From positions 1 to 9,267 of the forward strand of contig RFPX01000037.1 in assembly GCA_009925955.1 (NCBI GenBank): a stretch of 9,267 bases of DNA, given 5' to 3'. Positions within the stretch are counted from its first letter, which is position 1; each line of letters starts with the position of its first letter. The translations under genes and the position numbers were made by a program. The notes beneath the pieces are model-generated. The model saw only the letters and a list, made by a program, of their open reading frames with translations, did not search any database and was not told the origin of the DNA. Below, one piece after another: positions 1 to 6,563 of the stretch. The DNA comes from Betaproteobacteria bacterium (GTDB lineage: Bacteria > Pseudomonadota > Gammaproteobacteria > Burkholderiales > Burkholderiaceae_C).

Positions 1-1
1 A

Positions 2-2434
2 CAGTACGAGTTCCAGTGCCTGTACGGTATGGGCGAGACCTTGTACCAACAGTTGGTGGGTGCATCCGGCCTGGGCCGCCCATGCCGCATCTATGCACCG
101 GTGGGCACGCACGAAACGCTGCTGGCCTACTTGGTGCGCCGTCTCCTGGAAAACGGTGCCAACAGCTCTTTTGTCAACCAGCTGGCCGACCCCACGGTGG
201 CCCTGGGTGATCTGGTGTGTGACCCTGTGCAACGCACTTGGGCTGAAGCGGCCGTGGATGGCAGCCCGCCGGGGCTGCCCCACCCTCAAATTCCACTGCC
301 TGGCGCCTTGTACGGCACGGCCCGTCGCAACGCTTGCGGGATGGACCTGGCCGATGAGTCCACGCTTGGCGCCCTGGTGCGGGAGATGGCTGCCCATGCG
401 CAAACCCCTTGGTCAGTGAAGCCCATGCTGGCCGTGGCGTGCTCCATCCCCCCTGGGGAACCGGAGCATCCGCTGCGCAACCCCGCGGATGCCCGTGATG
501 TCTTGGGTTCAGTTCGGTATGCCATGCCGCATGAGGTGGAGTCGGCGCTCCAAGCCGCTCAGGCGATTGCTGTGGACTGGGCGGCTACGCCTGCAGCACA
601 GCGGGCGGCACTGTTGGAGCAGGCGGCAGATCTGATGCAGGCGCAGGCCGCAGCCGGCATGAGCTTGCTGGTGCGCGAGGCCGGGAAGACCTGGGCCCAT
701 GCAGTGGCCGAGTGGCGAGAGGCCGTGGACTTCCTGCGCTACTACGCGGCGCAGATTCGGCGAGATCCAGCACAGGCCATTCACCTGCCGCTGGGGCCTG
801 TGGTGTGCATCAGCCCCTGGAACTTTCCCTTGGCGATCTTCATCGGCCAGGCAGCCGCGGCTTTGGCAGCGGGTAACCCGGTGCTGGCCAAACCGGCTGA
901 GCAGACGCCTGCCGTTGCCGCCTGGGCCGTCGGCCTGCTGTGGCACGCAGGTGTGCCACGCGGTGCTTTGCAGTTGCTGCCCGGCGGTGGTCGTGAAGTG
1001 GGGCAGGCACTGGTCGAAGATGCCCGCGTGCAGGGGGTGATGTTTACGGGCTCGACGGAGACCGCCAAGTTGCTGCAGCGGGTGCTCGCGCCGCGCTTGA
1101 ATGCGCATGGGCAGCCCGTGCCCCTGATTGCCGAGACGGGTGGCCAAAACGCCATGGTGGTGGACTCGTCTGCCCTGTTGGAGCAGGTGGTGCAAGACGC
1201 CGTGGCATCCGCATTCGAGGCGGCTGGTCAGCGCTGTTCAGCCCTGCGGGTCCTGTGCGTGCAGGAGGATGTGGCGGATCGCCTGCTGGTCATGCTCAAA
1301 GGGGCGATGGAGGAGCTCAGCGTTGGTGATCCTGCACGGCTGCAGACCGATATGGGGCCGGTGATTGATGAGCCCGCTTATCGAGCGATTGAAGCCCATG
1401 TCCGGCGTATGAAGGATGCGGACCGTGTGGTTCACCGCAGCGTGAACGCAAGCGGCTACCCAGCTGCCAAGGGCTTCTATGTGCCACCTACGCTTATTGA
1501 GATTGAGCGGCTGGACGAATTGCAGACAGAGGTGTTCGGGCCGGTCCTGCATGTGTTGCGGTGGAGGCGGGATCAGTTACCCCAGCTGCTCCAGCACATC
1601 AACGCCACTGGGTATGCGCTGACCTTGGGCGTGCACTCCCGGATCGATACCTTCATTGAGCAGGTCTTGAGAGACACCCGTTGCGGCAACACCTATGTCA
1701 ACCGCAACATGGTCGGCGCGGTGGTGGGTGTGCAACCTTTCGGTGGCGACGGCTTGTCTGGAACAGGCCCAAAGGCCGGCGGGCCTCTGTACCTGCTGCG
1801 GCTGTTGGCGCATGGCCCTGTTGATGCCGCAAAGCGTGCTGTGCAAGAGGCCGGCGGTACCCCACCGAAGATGTGCACCCGCACGCCGTTGAACGCCCTA
1901 TATGAGTGGGCCGTGGCCACAGGCCGCGCGCACGTGGCTCATGCATGCCTGCAGATGGCCAACAGCCACGCGGCCGGGCTGGAGGCTCTGCTGCCCGGCC
2001 CCACGGGAGAGCGCAACCTTTACCAGGTGGGTCCCCGCCATCGCGTCTGGTGCCGTGTCGGTGACTACTCGGGCGCAGAGGATGATCTGCTGGTGCAGAT
2101 CGCGGCGGTGTTGGCCGTCGGGGGGCAGGTGGTGTTGGACAAAGCGGCCGGCCCCCTCTGGGCACGGTTACCCGAGGCCGTTCGGGCCGTGGCTGCTGCG
2201 CCAGCCGGGGACGTCCCTGCGGGCGTGGATGCGGCCCTGATCCACGACAGCCCGGCCGGCATCGTGGCGTTCGCACGTCAACTGGCCGATCGGGAGGGGC
2301 CCATCGTCGGCCTGACGGCGCTTTCTCCTGGGTGTGCAGAGGTGCCCCTGGAGCGCTTGGTGGTGGAGCGCAGCATCAGCCTCAACACGGCCGCCTCCGG
2401 CGGCAACCCTGGCCTGATGATGATGGGAGGCTGA
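2..2434 (+). CDS. putA: Bifunctional proline dehydrogenase / delta-1-pyrroline-5-carboxylate dehydrogenase PutA, 5'-truncated by window edge
   Basis: This is the C-terminal 810 residues of PutA; the frame is open from base 2, so the N-terminus lies outside the window. PutA oxidises proline to P5C (FAD, membrane quinone) and then to glutamate (NAD+). Numbering from the Met codon at base 29: the start holds the last strands and helices of the proline dehydrogenase barrel, with EFQCLYGMGE just upstream and the substrate-binding Arg pair in YLVRRLLENGANSSF. The aldehyde dehydrogenase domain follows, with SPWNFPLAIF, the NAD-site GSTE (341-344), general base Glu369 in AETGGQNA, catalytic Cys403 in GQRCSALR, EVFGPV and QPFGGDGLSGTGPKAGGP. 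About 160 further residues form the conserved C-terminal domain of long PutA proteins, ending normally in a Gly/Asn/Met-rich tail. All catalytic residues in the visible part are intact. Whether an N-terminal DNA-binding (autorepressor) domain exists cannot be seen. Identity is very secure. Confidence 0.97.
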   Translation, partial: QYEFQCLYGMGETLYQQLVGASGLGRPCRIYAPVGTHETLLAYLVRRLLENGANSSFVNQLADPTVALGDLVCDPVQRTWAEAAVDGSPPGLPHPQIPLPGALYGTARRNACGMDLADESTLGALVREMAAHAQTPWSVKPMLAVACSIPPGEPEHPLRNPADARDVLGSVRYAMPHEVESALQAAQAIAVDWAATPAAQRAALLEQAADLMQAQAAAGMSLLVREAGKTWAHAVAEWREAVDFLRYYAAQIRRDPAQAIHLPLGPVVCISPWNFPLAIFIGQAAAALAAGNPVLAKPAEQTPAVAAWAVGLLWHAGVPRGALQLLPGGGREVGQALVEDARVQGVMFTGSTETAKLLQRVLAPRLNAHGQPVPLIAETGGQNAMVVDSSALLEQVVQDAVASAFEAAGQRCSALRVLCVQEDVADRLLVMLKGAMEELSVGDPARLQTDMGPVIDEPAYRAIEAHVRRMKDADRVVHRSVNASGYPAAKGFYVPPTLIEIERLDELQTEVFGPVLHVLRWRRDQLPQLLQHINATGYALTLGVHSRIDTFIEQVLRDTRCGNTYVNRNMVGAVVGVQPFGGDGLSGTGPKAGGPLYLLRLLAHGPVDAAKRAVQEAGGTPPKMCTRTPLNALYEWAVATGRAHVAHACLQMANSHAAGLEALLPGPTGERNLYQVGPRHRVWCRVGDYSGAEDDLLVQIAAVLAVGGQVVLDKAAGPLWARLPEAVRAVAAAPAGDVPAGVDAALIHDSPAGIVAFARQLADREGPIVGLTALSPGCAEVPLERLVVERSISLNTAASGGNPGLMMMGG

Positions 2435-2460
2435 AGCGCCTTCCAAATTCAGGCTAGAAT
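2431..2460 (+). promoter_or_regulatory. Probable sigma-70 promoter for the tRNA-Lys pair
   Basis: TAGAAT (2455-2460) matches the -10 consensus at five of six bases and lies about 20 bases before the mature tRNA 5' end. CTGAAG (2431-2436) is a weak -35 match with an 18-base spacer and overlaps the putA stop codon. The gap between putA and the first tRNA is only 45 bases, so a promoter driving the tRNAs would have to lie here or inside putA. This is inferred from consensus only. Confidence 0.45.
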
Positions 2461-2479
2461 CATGGGCTCTACAGACAGT

Positions 2480-2555
2480 GGGTCGTTAGCTCAGTCGGTA
2501 GAGCAGCGGACTTTTAATCCGTTGGTCGCGTGTTCGAGTCACGCACGACCCACCA
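2480..2555 (+). tRNA. tRNA-Lys, anticodon TTT
   Basis: A complete 76-base cloverleaf with encoded CCA. The acceptor stem GGGTCGT (2480-2486) pairs perfectly with ACGACCC (2545-2551), followed by discriminator A and CCA. The D stem is GCTC/GAGC. The anticodon stem GCGGA/TCCGT encloses the loop CTTTTAA with anticodon TTT at 2513-2515. The T arm is GCGTG TTCGAGT CACGC. It decodes AAA and, by wobble, AAG. It is probably co-transcribed with the second lysine tRNA, which starts 22 bases downstream. Confidence 0.98.
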
Positions 2556-2577
2556 CCCTCTTGGGTGCTGTATTTGG

Positions 2578-2653
2578 GGGCTCTTAGCTCAGTTGGTAGA
2601 GCAGCGGACTCTTAATCCGTTGGTCGTAGGTTCGAATCCTACAGGGCCCACCA
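2578..2653 (+). tRNA. tRNA-Lys, anticodon CTT
   Basis: A second complete 76-base cloverleaf with encoded CCA. The acceptor stem GGGCTCT (2578-2584) pairs with AGGGCCC (2643-2649) with one T-G wobble, then A and CCA. The anticodon loop CTCTTAA has CTT at 2611-2613, so it reads AAG only, the favoured lysine codon in a GC-rich genome. The T arm is GTAGG TTCGAAT CCTAC. From the base after the acceptor stem to the end of the variable loop it differs from the upstream tRNA-Lys(TTT) at only two of 41 positions (one in the D loop, one in the anticodon), while acceptor and T arms differ. Its last 15 bases are also the antisense of the VanZ-like gene's 3' end. Confidence 0.97.
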
Positions 2654-3031
2654 TCTTCTTTGCGCGCTCACCAGCGCCCACCCCATGGCCACCCCCACCG
2701 CGTTCGCTGCCGCGTCGGCTGCGTCCGCATGGCGCCACCCACTGGCGCCTTGCGCCCACTCAATGGCCACACCCAGCGCCAATAGCCCCAGCGTCAGCTG
2801 TGCCGTGCGGCGTTTGCCGCCCGGGTAGGCCCACAGGCCCAGCGTTGCCAACAGGGCGAAGCCCAGGGCATGTTGAGCCTTGTCCCACACGGACGCTGTG
2901 AAATCGGGCAGGCGTTCCGTGGGCAGTAGGCTGAGAACCGTCAGCGCCACCACCGCCAACCAGAATGCGGCACGCATCACCAAGGTGCGTCTGGGGTACT
3001 CGTGCCGGGGTGCGCTGAACATGCGTAACAT
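2639..3031 (-). CDS. VanZ-like family integral membrane protein
   Basis: A 130-residue protein with about four hydrophobic segments (roughly residues 19-36, 54-69, 77-93 and 108-122). It carries the spaced polar signature of the VanZ-like family: D50-K51-x2-H54, E91-W-A-Q94, then R100, D103, D106, N110 and G113, all within or beside membrane segments. VanZ itself gives low-level teicoplanin resistance, but most small members like this have no established role, so no resistance function is claimed. The ATG at 3031 is preceded by GAGG (complement of 3036-3039) four bases away, which favours it; ATG at 3022 or at 2977 (residue 19, just before the first membrane segment) are alternatives. The final four codons and stop lie inside tRNA-Lys(CTT). 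It is divergent from the lyase gene, with 8 bases between start codons. Confidence 0.85.
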   Translation of the reverse strand: MLRMFSAPRHEYPRRTLVMRAAFWLAVVALTVLSLLPTERLPDFTASVWDKAQHALGFALLATLGLWAYPGGKRRTAQLTLGLLALGVAIEWAQGASGWRHADAADAAANAVGVAMGWALVSAQRRWWAL

Positions 3032-3039
3032 GATGCCTC

Positions 3040-3939
3040 ATGAACAAGTCCAAGACACTGCGGGAGCGCTTGGCGGCGCCGGGCCTGATCCTGGCACCTG
3101 GCGTGCACGACATGGTCAGCCTGCGGCTGGCCGATCGTATGGGGTTCGACGCCTTGTACATGACCGGGTTTGGCACGGTGGCGTCCCATCTGGGCCTGCC
3201 CGATGCGGGGCTGGCCACCTACAGTGACATGCTCAACCGCGTCCAGGCCATGGCGGGCATGGCGGGAACACCCCTGATTGCCGACGGCGACACCGGCTAC
3301 GGCGGATTGCTCAATGTCCAGCGCACCGTGCAGGGCTACGAGGCCGCGGGTGCGCAGGCCATACAGCTGGAAGACCAAGAGTTTCCGAAGAAGTGCGGTC
3401 ATACCCCCGGCCGCCGTGTCATTCCCGTTGAGGACATGGTGCGCAAGATCCGTGTGGCCGTTCAGGCCCGGCGCAGCCCCGACTTTCTGATCATCGCCCG
3501 CACAGACGCCCGTACCGCTCTGGGTCTGGACGAAGCACTGGCACGTGCCCAAGCCTACGCTGACGCCGGTGCCGACATCCTGTTCGTGGAGTCGCCTGAA
3601 AGTGTCGAGGAAATGCGGCGCATCACGGCCTGCCTCTCCAAGCCTTTGTTGGCGAACATGGTCGAAGGGGGGCGTACGCCCGTGCTCAGTCCGCAGGCCT
3701 TGCAGGACATCGGCTATCGTCTGGCCATCTTTCCCGTGTCGTCATTGCTGGCCGCAGCACAGGCGATGCAGTCCACGTATGAGCGCCTGCGGGCCATGTC
3801 CGCGGCGGCCAGCGCGGGCACACAGCCCCTTGCCAGGGGTGGCGCTGACGCACCTGCCTTGATGCCTTTCTCGGAGATGACCCAGCTCATGGGGTTTGAC
3901 GAGGTTTGGGCCTTCGAGCGCAGGCACGCACACGATTAG
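3040..3939 (+). CDS. Isocitrate lyase / PEP mutase superfamily C-C bond lyase (2,3-dimethylmalate or methylisocitrate lyase-like)
   Basis: A 299-residue cytoplasmic TIM-barrel enzyme of the ICL/PEP mutase superfamily. Visible motifs are APGVHD (19-24), YMTGFGT (40-46), the metal/substrate site DGDTGYGG (82-89), LEDQEFP (110-116), the lyase loop KKCGH (117-121) with catalytic Cys119, ARTDA (153-157) and VESPES (183-188). The KKCGH cysteine loop marks a C-C lyase rather than a C-P forming mutase. DGDTGYGG, instead of the DADTGFG common in PrpB, leans towards 2,3-dimethylmalate lyase-like enzymes that split a substituted malate to pyruvate and a ketone or acid, but members with such motifs are widely mis-annotated as carboxyvinyl-carboxyphosphonate phosphorylmutase. 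Exact substrate is unknown. No clear Shine-Dalgarno precedes the ATG at 3040, although the N-terminus aligns with the family there. The Bug receptor gene follows after 54 bases, suggesting an uptake and cleavage unit for an organic acid. Confidence 0.88.
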   Translation: MNKSKTLRERLAAPGLILAPGVHDMVSLRLADRMGFDALYMTGFGTVASHLGLPDAGLATYSDMLNRVQAMAGMAGTPLIADGDTGYGGLLNVQRTVQGYEAAGAQAIQLEDQEFPKKCGHTPGRRVIPVEDMVRKIRVAVQARRSPDFLIIARTDARTALGLDEALARAQAYADAGADILFVESPESVEEMRRITACLSKPLLANMVEGGRTPVLSPQALQDIGYRLAIFPVSSLLAAAQAMQSTYERLRAMSAAASAGTQPLARGGADAPALMPFSEMTQLMGFDEVWAFERRHAHD

Positions 3940-3982
3940 AGGCTGACGGCAAATCAACGACCAGCGGGCAACCGTAATACTC

Positions 3983-3987
3983 AGGAG
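3983..3987 (+). promoter_or_regulatory. Shine-Dalgarno of the Bug-family gene
   Basis: AGGAG lies six bases before the ATG at 3994. It is the strongest ribosome-binding site of the lyase/receptor pair and fixes the receptor's start, which also gives a well-formed signal peptide. Confidence 0.8.
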
Positions 3988-3993
3988 AACGCC

Positions 3994-4977
3994 ATGAACC
4001 ATCGTCGACATGTCTTGGCTGTGTGCTTGCTGGCGATGGCCAGCGTGTGTTCGCCCGTGCGCGCGCAAAGCTCGGATGCCTGGCCCAATAAGCCGCTGCG
4101 TTTGATCGTGCCGTTTGTTCCCGGAGGCGTCACGGACACCAGCGGACGTGTGATCGCCGAATTTCTGGGCAAGCGTCTGGGTCAGCAGGTGGTGGTTGAC
4201 AACAAACCAGGCGCTTCGGGCAACATCGGCACGCAACTGGCGGCCACCTCTGCGCCCGACGGTTACACGCTTCTGCTGGGATTTGACGGTACGTTGGTGA
4301 TCAACCCGCATGTGTTCGCCAAGGTCCCCTTCGACACCCAGAAAGACTTCGTGCCCGTGGGCAAGATCGGCGATGCCGTGCTGATCCTCGTGGCCAACCC
4401 TGGCGTGAAGGCCAACACCTTGCAGGAGGTTCTGGCGCTTTCCAGAAGAGAGCAGGGTGGTCTTCCCTATGGCACATCAGGCATTGGTGGCACGCCCCAT
4501 ATTGCGGGTGAGCTCCTCAAGCAGCGCACAGGGGCGCAGTTGACGCACGTGCCATACAAGGGCGGCGGCCAGGCCATCACCGATGTGATCGGGGGTTCCA
4601 TACCCCTGGTGTACACGGCTGTCGCCGGCGCACAGGCCCATGTCAAGAGCGGCAAGCTCAAGGCCGTGGCCGTTTCCAGCCCGGTGCGCACGCCGGCCTT
4701 GCCCGATGTGCCCACGTTCATTGAAAGCGGCGTGGCCGATTTCGCTGTGAGTTCCTGGGTGGGGCTGTTGGCACCGGCCCGTACCCCGGTGGCCATCGTG
4801 CAGCGGCTGAATGCCGAGCTCAATGCCGTCTTGGCCGACCCCGCCTTGAGGGAACGTCTGGCCGTGCTGGGCATTGACCCGCGCCCAGGCAGCCCCGAGC
4901 AATTCGCTGAGGAAATCAAGCGTGACCTCGCGCGGTACGAGGGCGTCGTCAAGGCCGCAGGCATCAAGGCCGAGTAA
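3994..4977 (+). CDS. Bug-family (TctC-like) periplasmic solute-binding protein
   Basis: A 327-residue secreted receptor of the tripartite tricarboxylate transporter type, which normally binds a carboxylate or amide ligand and passes it to a TctA/TctB membrane pair. The signal peptide has a basic n-region (MNHRRH), a hydrophobic core (7-19) and a likely cut after VRA (residue 24). The Cys at 20 is not in a convincing lipobox. Family hallmarks are WPNKPLRLIVPFVPGGVTD (30-48), the NKPGASGNIG loop (70-79), APDGYTLL (87-94), HVPYKGGG (185-192) and LPDVPT (236-241). Length is typical. The two-loop ligand site cannot be read for specificity. No TctA or TctB gene is adjacent, as is usual for the many orphan Bug proteins of Burkholderiales. 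The upstream lyase suggests a substituted dicarboxylate ligand, which is inference from neighbourhood only. Confidence 0.95.
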   Translation: MNHRRHVLAVCLLAMASVCSPVRAQSSDAWPNKPLRLIVPFVPGGVTDTSGRVIAEFLGKRLGQQVVVDNKPGASGNIGTQLAATSAPDGYTLLLGFDGTLVINPHVFAKVPFDTQKDFVPVGKIGDAVLILVANPGVKANTLQEVLALSRREQGGLPYGTSGIGGTPHIAGELLKQRTGAQLTHVPYKGGGQAITDVIGGSIPLVYTAVAGAQAHVKSGKLKAVAVSSPVRTPALPDVPTFIESGVADFAVSSWVGLLAPARTPVAIVQRLNAELNAVLADPALRERLAVLGIDPRPGSPEQFAEEIKRDLARYEGVVKAAGIKAE

Positions 4978-5042
4978 GGCCCGCGCCAGCATGAAGCCGC
5001 TGTACGGGTTGGTGTTGCACGCACATTGGCGGCACATCCAAA

Positions 5043-5046
5043 AGGA
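5043..5046 (+). promoter_or_regulatory. Probable Shine-Dalgarno deciding the M28 peptidase start
   Basis: AGGA, within AAAGGAA (5041-5047), lies ten bases before ATG 5057, slightly long spacing. It supports that start over the upstream in-frame ATG at 4991, which would add a polar, His/Arg-rich stretch before the hydrophobic signal core. Confidence 0.5.
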
Positions 5047-5056
5047 ACGCCAGAGT

Positions 5057-6508
5057 ATGTGCACGAACGGTTCCATGGTCCTGGCTGTTTTGTTGGCCTT
5101 GGCCAGCACCGCTGTGTCCGCGCAGTCCCCCGCAGGCCGGGCATCTGCTGAAGAAACCGACCCCATCGTTCGCCAGATCCTGGTCGACATTTCGCCGCAG
5201 CGGATTGAACGACGTATTCGCACCCTGGTGGCGTTTGAGACGCGCCACACGCAATCGGAGACCGAGTCTGAAACCAGGGGTATTGGCGCGGCCCGGCGTT
5301 GGATTGAAAGAGAACTGCGCGAGTGCGCACGCGCTACGGGCGGCGCGCTGAAGGTGGAGATGCAAAGCCACATCGAGCCTGCTGGCCGGCGCCTGAGTCG
5401 GCCCACGGAACTGGTGAATGTGGTGGCCACCTTGCCTGGCGCCTCGGCAGCAGCCGGTCGAGAGCGTGTGCTGGTGGTCAGCGGACACTACGACTCTCGC
5501 AACAGCGATGTCAACGACGCCGTCGGTGATGCGCCCGGCGCCAATGACGACGCCTCGGGCACCGCGGTGGCCATGGAGTTGGCGTGTGTGATGGCCAAGC
5601 ACCGGTTCGATGCCACGCTGATTTTCATGGCGGTGCCCGGGGAGGAGCAGGGCTTGCTGGGTGCAGCGCAGTTTGCGCGCCAGGCACGCCGTCAGAACCT
5701 CAACATTGAGGCCATGATCACCAATGACATTGTGGGCAGCCCGCGCGGTGACTTCGGTCAATACGATCCCAAGCGCTTGCGCCTGTTCGCCGATGGAGCA
5801 GACCCTTTGCTGAGGGCCTTGGTGGCGGCTCAGGCCAATGCCTCGCCCAGCGAGGAAGACCAGCGCACCTTCATGGCCATACGGGAGCAGTTGCAGCCCA
5901 TCGCACTGGCGGGGGGCGCAGAAGATCTGCCCACTCATCAATTGGGGCGACACCTCAAGGCTGCCGGCGAGCGCTATCTGCCGGGCTTTACCGTGCAGAT
6001 GATCCAAAAGCGCGACCGCTACCTGCGCGGTGGCGATCATCTGCCGTTCTTGGAGCGGGGCTACTCTGCCGTGCGCTTCACGGAGCCTTTCGAGAACTTC
6101 AGGCACCAACACCAAAACCTTCGCACCGAGAACGGTGTGCGCTACGGTGACCTGCCGGAGTTCGTCGACTTTGGGTATGTGGCCGATGTGGCCCGCATCA
6201 ATGCGGCCGGCCTGGCCACCTTGGCCCTGGCGCCGCCACCGCCGCGGGGGGTGAGGCTCGACGCCACCGAGCTCACCAATGACAGCACCCTGCTGTGGGA
6301 GCCCAGCCCCGGCGCGGCGGCCTACCGTGTGGTGTGGCGCAGCACCGATTCGACCACTTGGCAGCACAGCCGTGATGTGGGCGCCGACACGCTGCGTTTG
6401 CGGTTGGACGGGGTCAGCAAGGACAACGTGGTGTTTGGGGTGATGGCACTCTCGCCGCGTGGACACCCGAGTCTGGCGGTGTATCCCTTGCCCTTGATGC
6501 GGCGTTGA
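5057..6508 (+). CDS. Secreted M28-family zinc metallopeptidase with C-terminal beta-sandwich-like domain
   Basis: A 483-residue exported peptidase of family M28 (aminopeptidase type, two-zinc centre). Numbering from ATG 5057: a signal sequence with hydrophobic core at about 7-19 and likely cut after VSA (22); then the catalytic domain with all expected ligands: His144 in SGHYDSR, Asp164 in GANDDASG, catalytic Glu196 and zinc ligand Glu197 in PGEEQGLLG, Asp224 in TNDIVG, and His328 in GGDHLPF. The protein is therefore probably active in the periplasm or outside the cell; family members release N-terminal amino acids or act on modified peptides. Residues about 395-483 (from PPPPRGVRLDATE) resemble a fibronectin-III-type module, with LLWEPSPGAAAYRVVWR. 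The n-region from 5057 has no basic residue, so the longer start at 4991, which supplies Lys, Arg and His, remains possible. It begins 79 bases after the Bug gene; co-transcription is possible but unproven. Confidence 0.9.
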   Translation: MCTNGSMVLAVLLALASTAVSAQSPAGRASAEETDPIVRQILVDISPQRIERRIRTLVAFETRHTQSETESETRGIGAARRWIERELRECARATGGALKVEMQSHIEPAGRRLSRPTELVNVVATLPGASAAAGRERVLVVSGHYDSRNSDVNDAVGDAPGANDDASGTAVAMELACVMAKHRFDATLIFMAVPGEEQGLLGAAQFARQARRQNLNIEAMITNDIVGSPRGDFGQYDPKRLRLFADGADPLLRALVAAQANASPSEEDQRTFMAIREQLQPIALAGGAEDLPTHQLGRHLKAAGERYLPGFTVQMIQKRDRYLRGGDHLPFLERGYSAVRFTEPFENFRHQHQNLRTENGVRYGDLPEFVDFGYVADVARINAAGLATLALAPPPPRGVRLDATELTNDSTLLWEPSPGAAAYRVVWRSTDSTTWQHSRDVGADTLRLRLDGVSKDNVVFGVMALSPRGHPSLAVYPLPLMRR

Positions 6509-6538
6509 AGTCCGGTGGCGTCGTGACTTCATCCGGAC
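6506..6538 (+). other. Two overlapping, mutually exclusive inverted repeats after the peptidase stop codon
   Basis: TGAAGTC (6506-6512) can pair with GACTTCA (6525-6531), 7 base pairs. Alternatively GTCCGG (6510-6515) can pair with CCGGAC (6533-6538), 6 base pairs. The stems share bases and cannot both form. No T-run follows, so this is not a classical intrinsic terminator. It fills most of the 55-base gap between the peptidase and the glycosyltransferase gene. It could be a weak attenuator or chance. Confidence 0.3.
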
Positions 6539-6563
6539 GCTGCGGCGGTAACGGCGGCTCGCA

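Noticed and set aside
2610..2700. Possible integrated element at the 3' end of tRNA-Lys(CTT)
   Set aside because: No integrase gene and no second copy of the tRNA 3' end was seen in the window, and the flanking genes look chromosomal.
2530..2901. 123-codon plus-strand frame starting inside the tRNA-Lys pair
   Set aside because: It runs through the tRNA genes and antisense to the VanZ-like gene, and its product is Pro/Arg-rich low complexity.
4874..5056. Longer N-terminus of the peptidase starting in the Bug gene
   Set aside because: It would overlap about 100 bases of the Bug gene and put over 60 polar residues before the signal sequence. The AAAGGAA before 5057 favours the shorter form.
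4477..5430. 317-codon minus-strand open frame across the Bug gene and peptidase start
   Set aside because: It is antisense to two well-supported genes, has no recognisable domain and has no ribosome-binding context.
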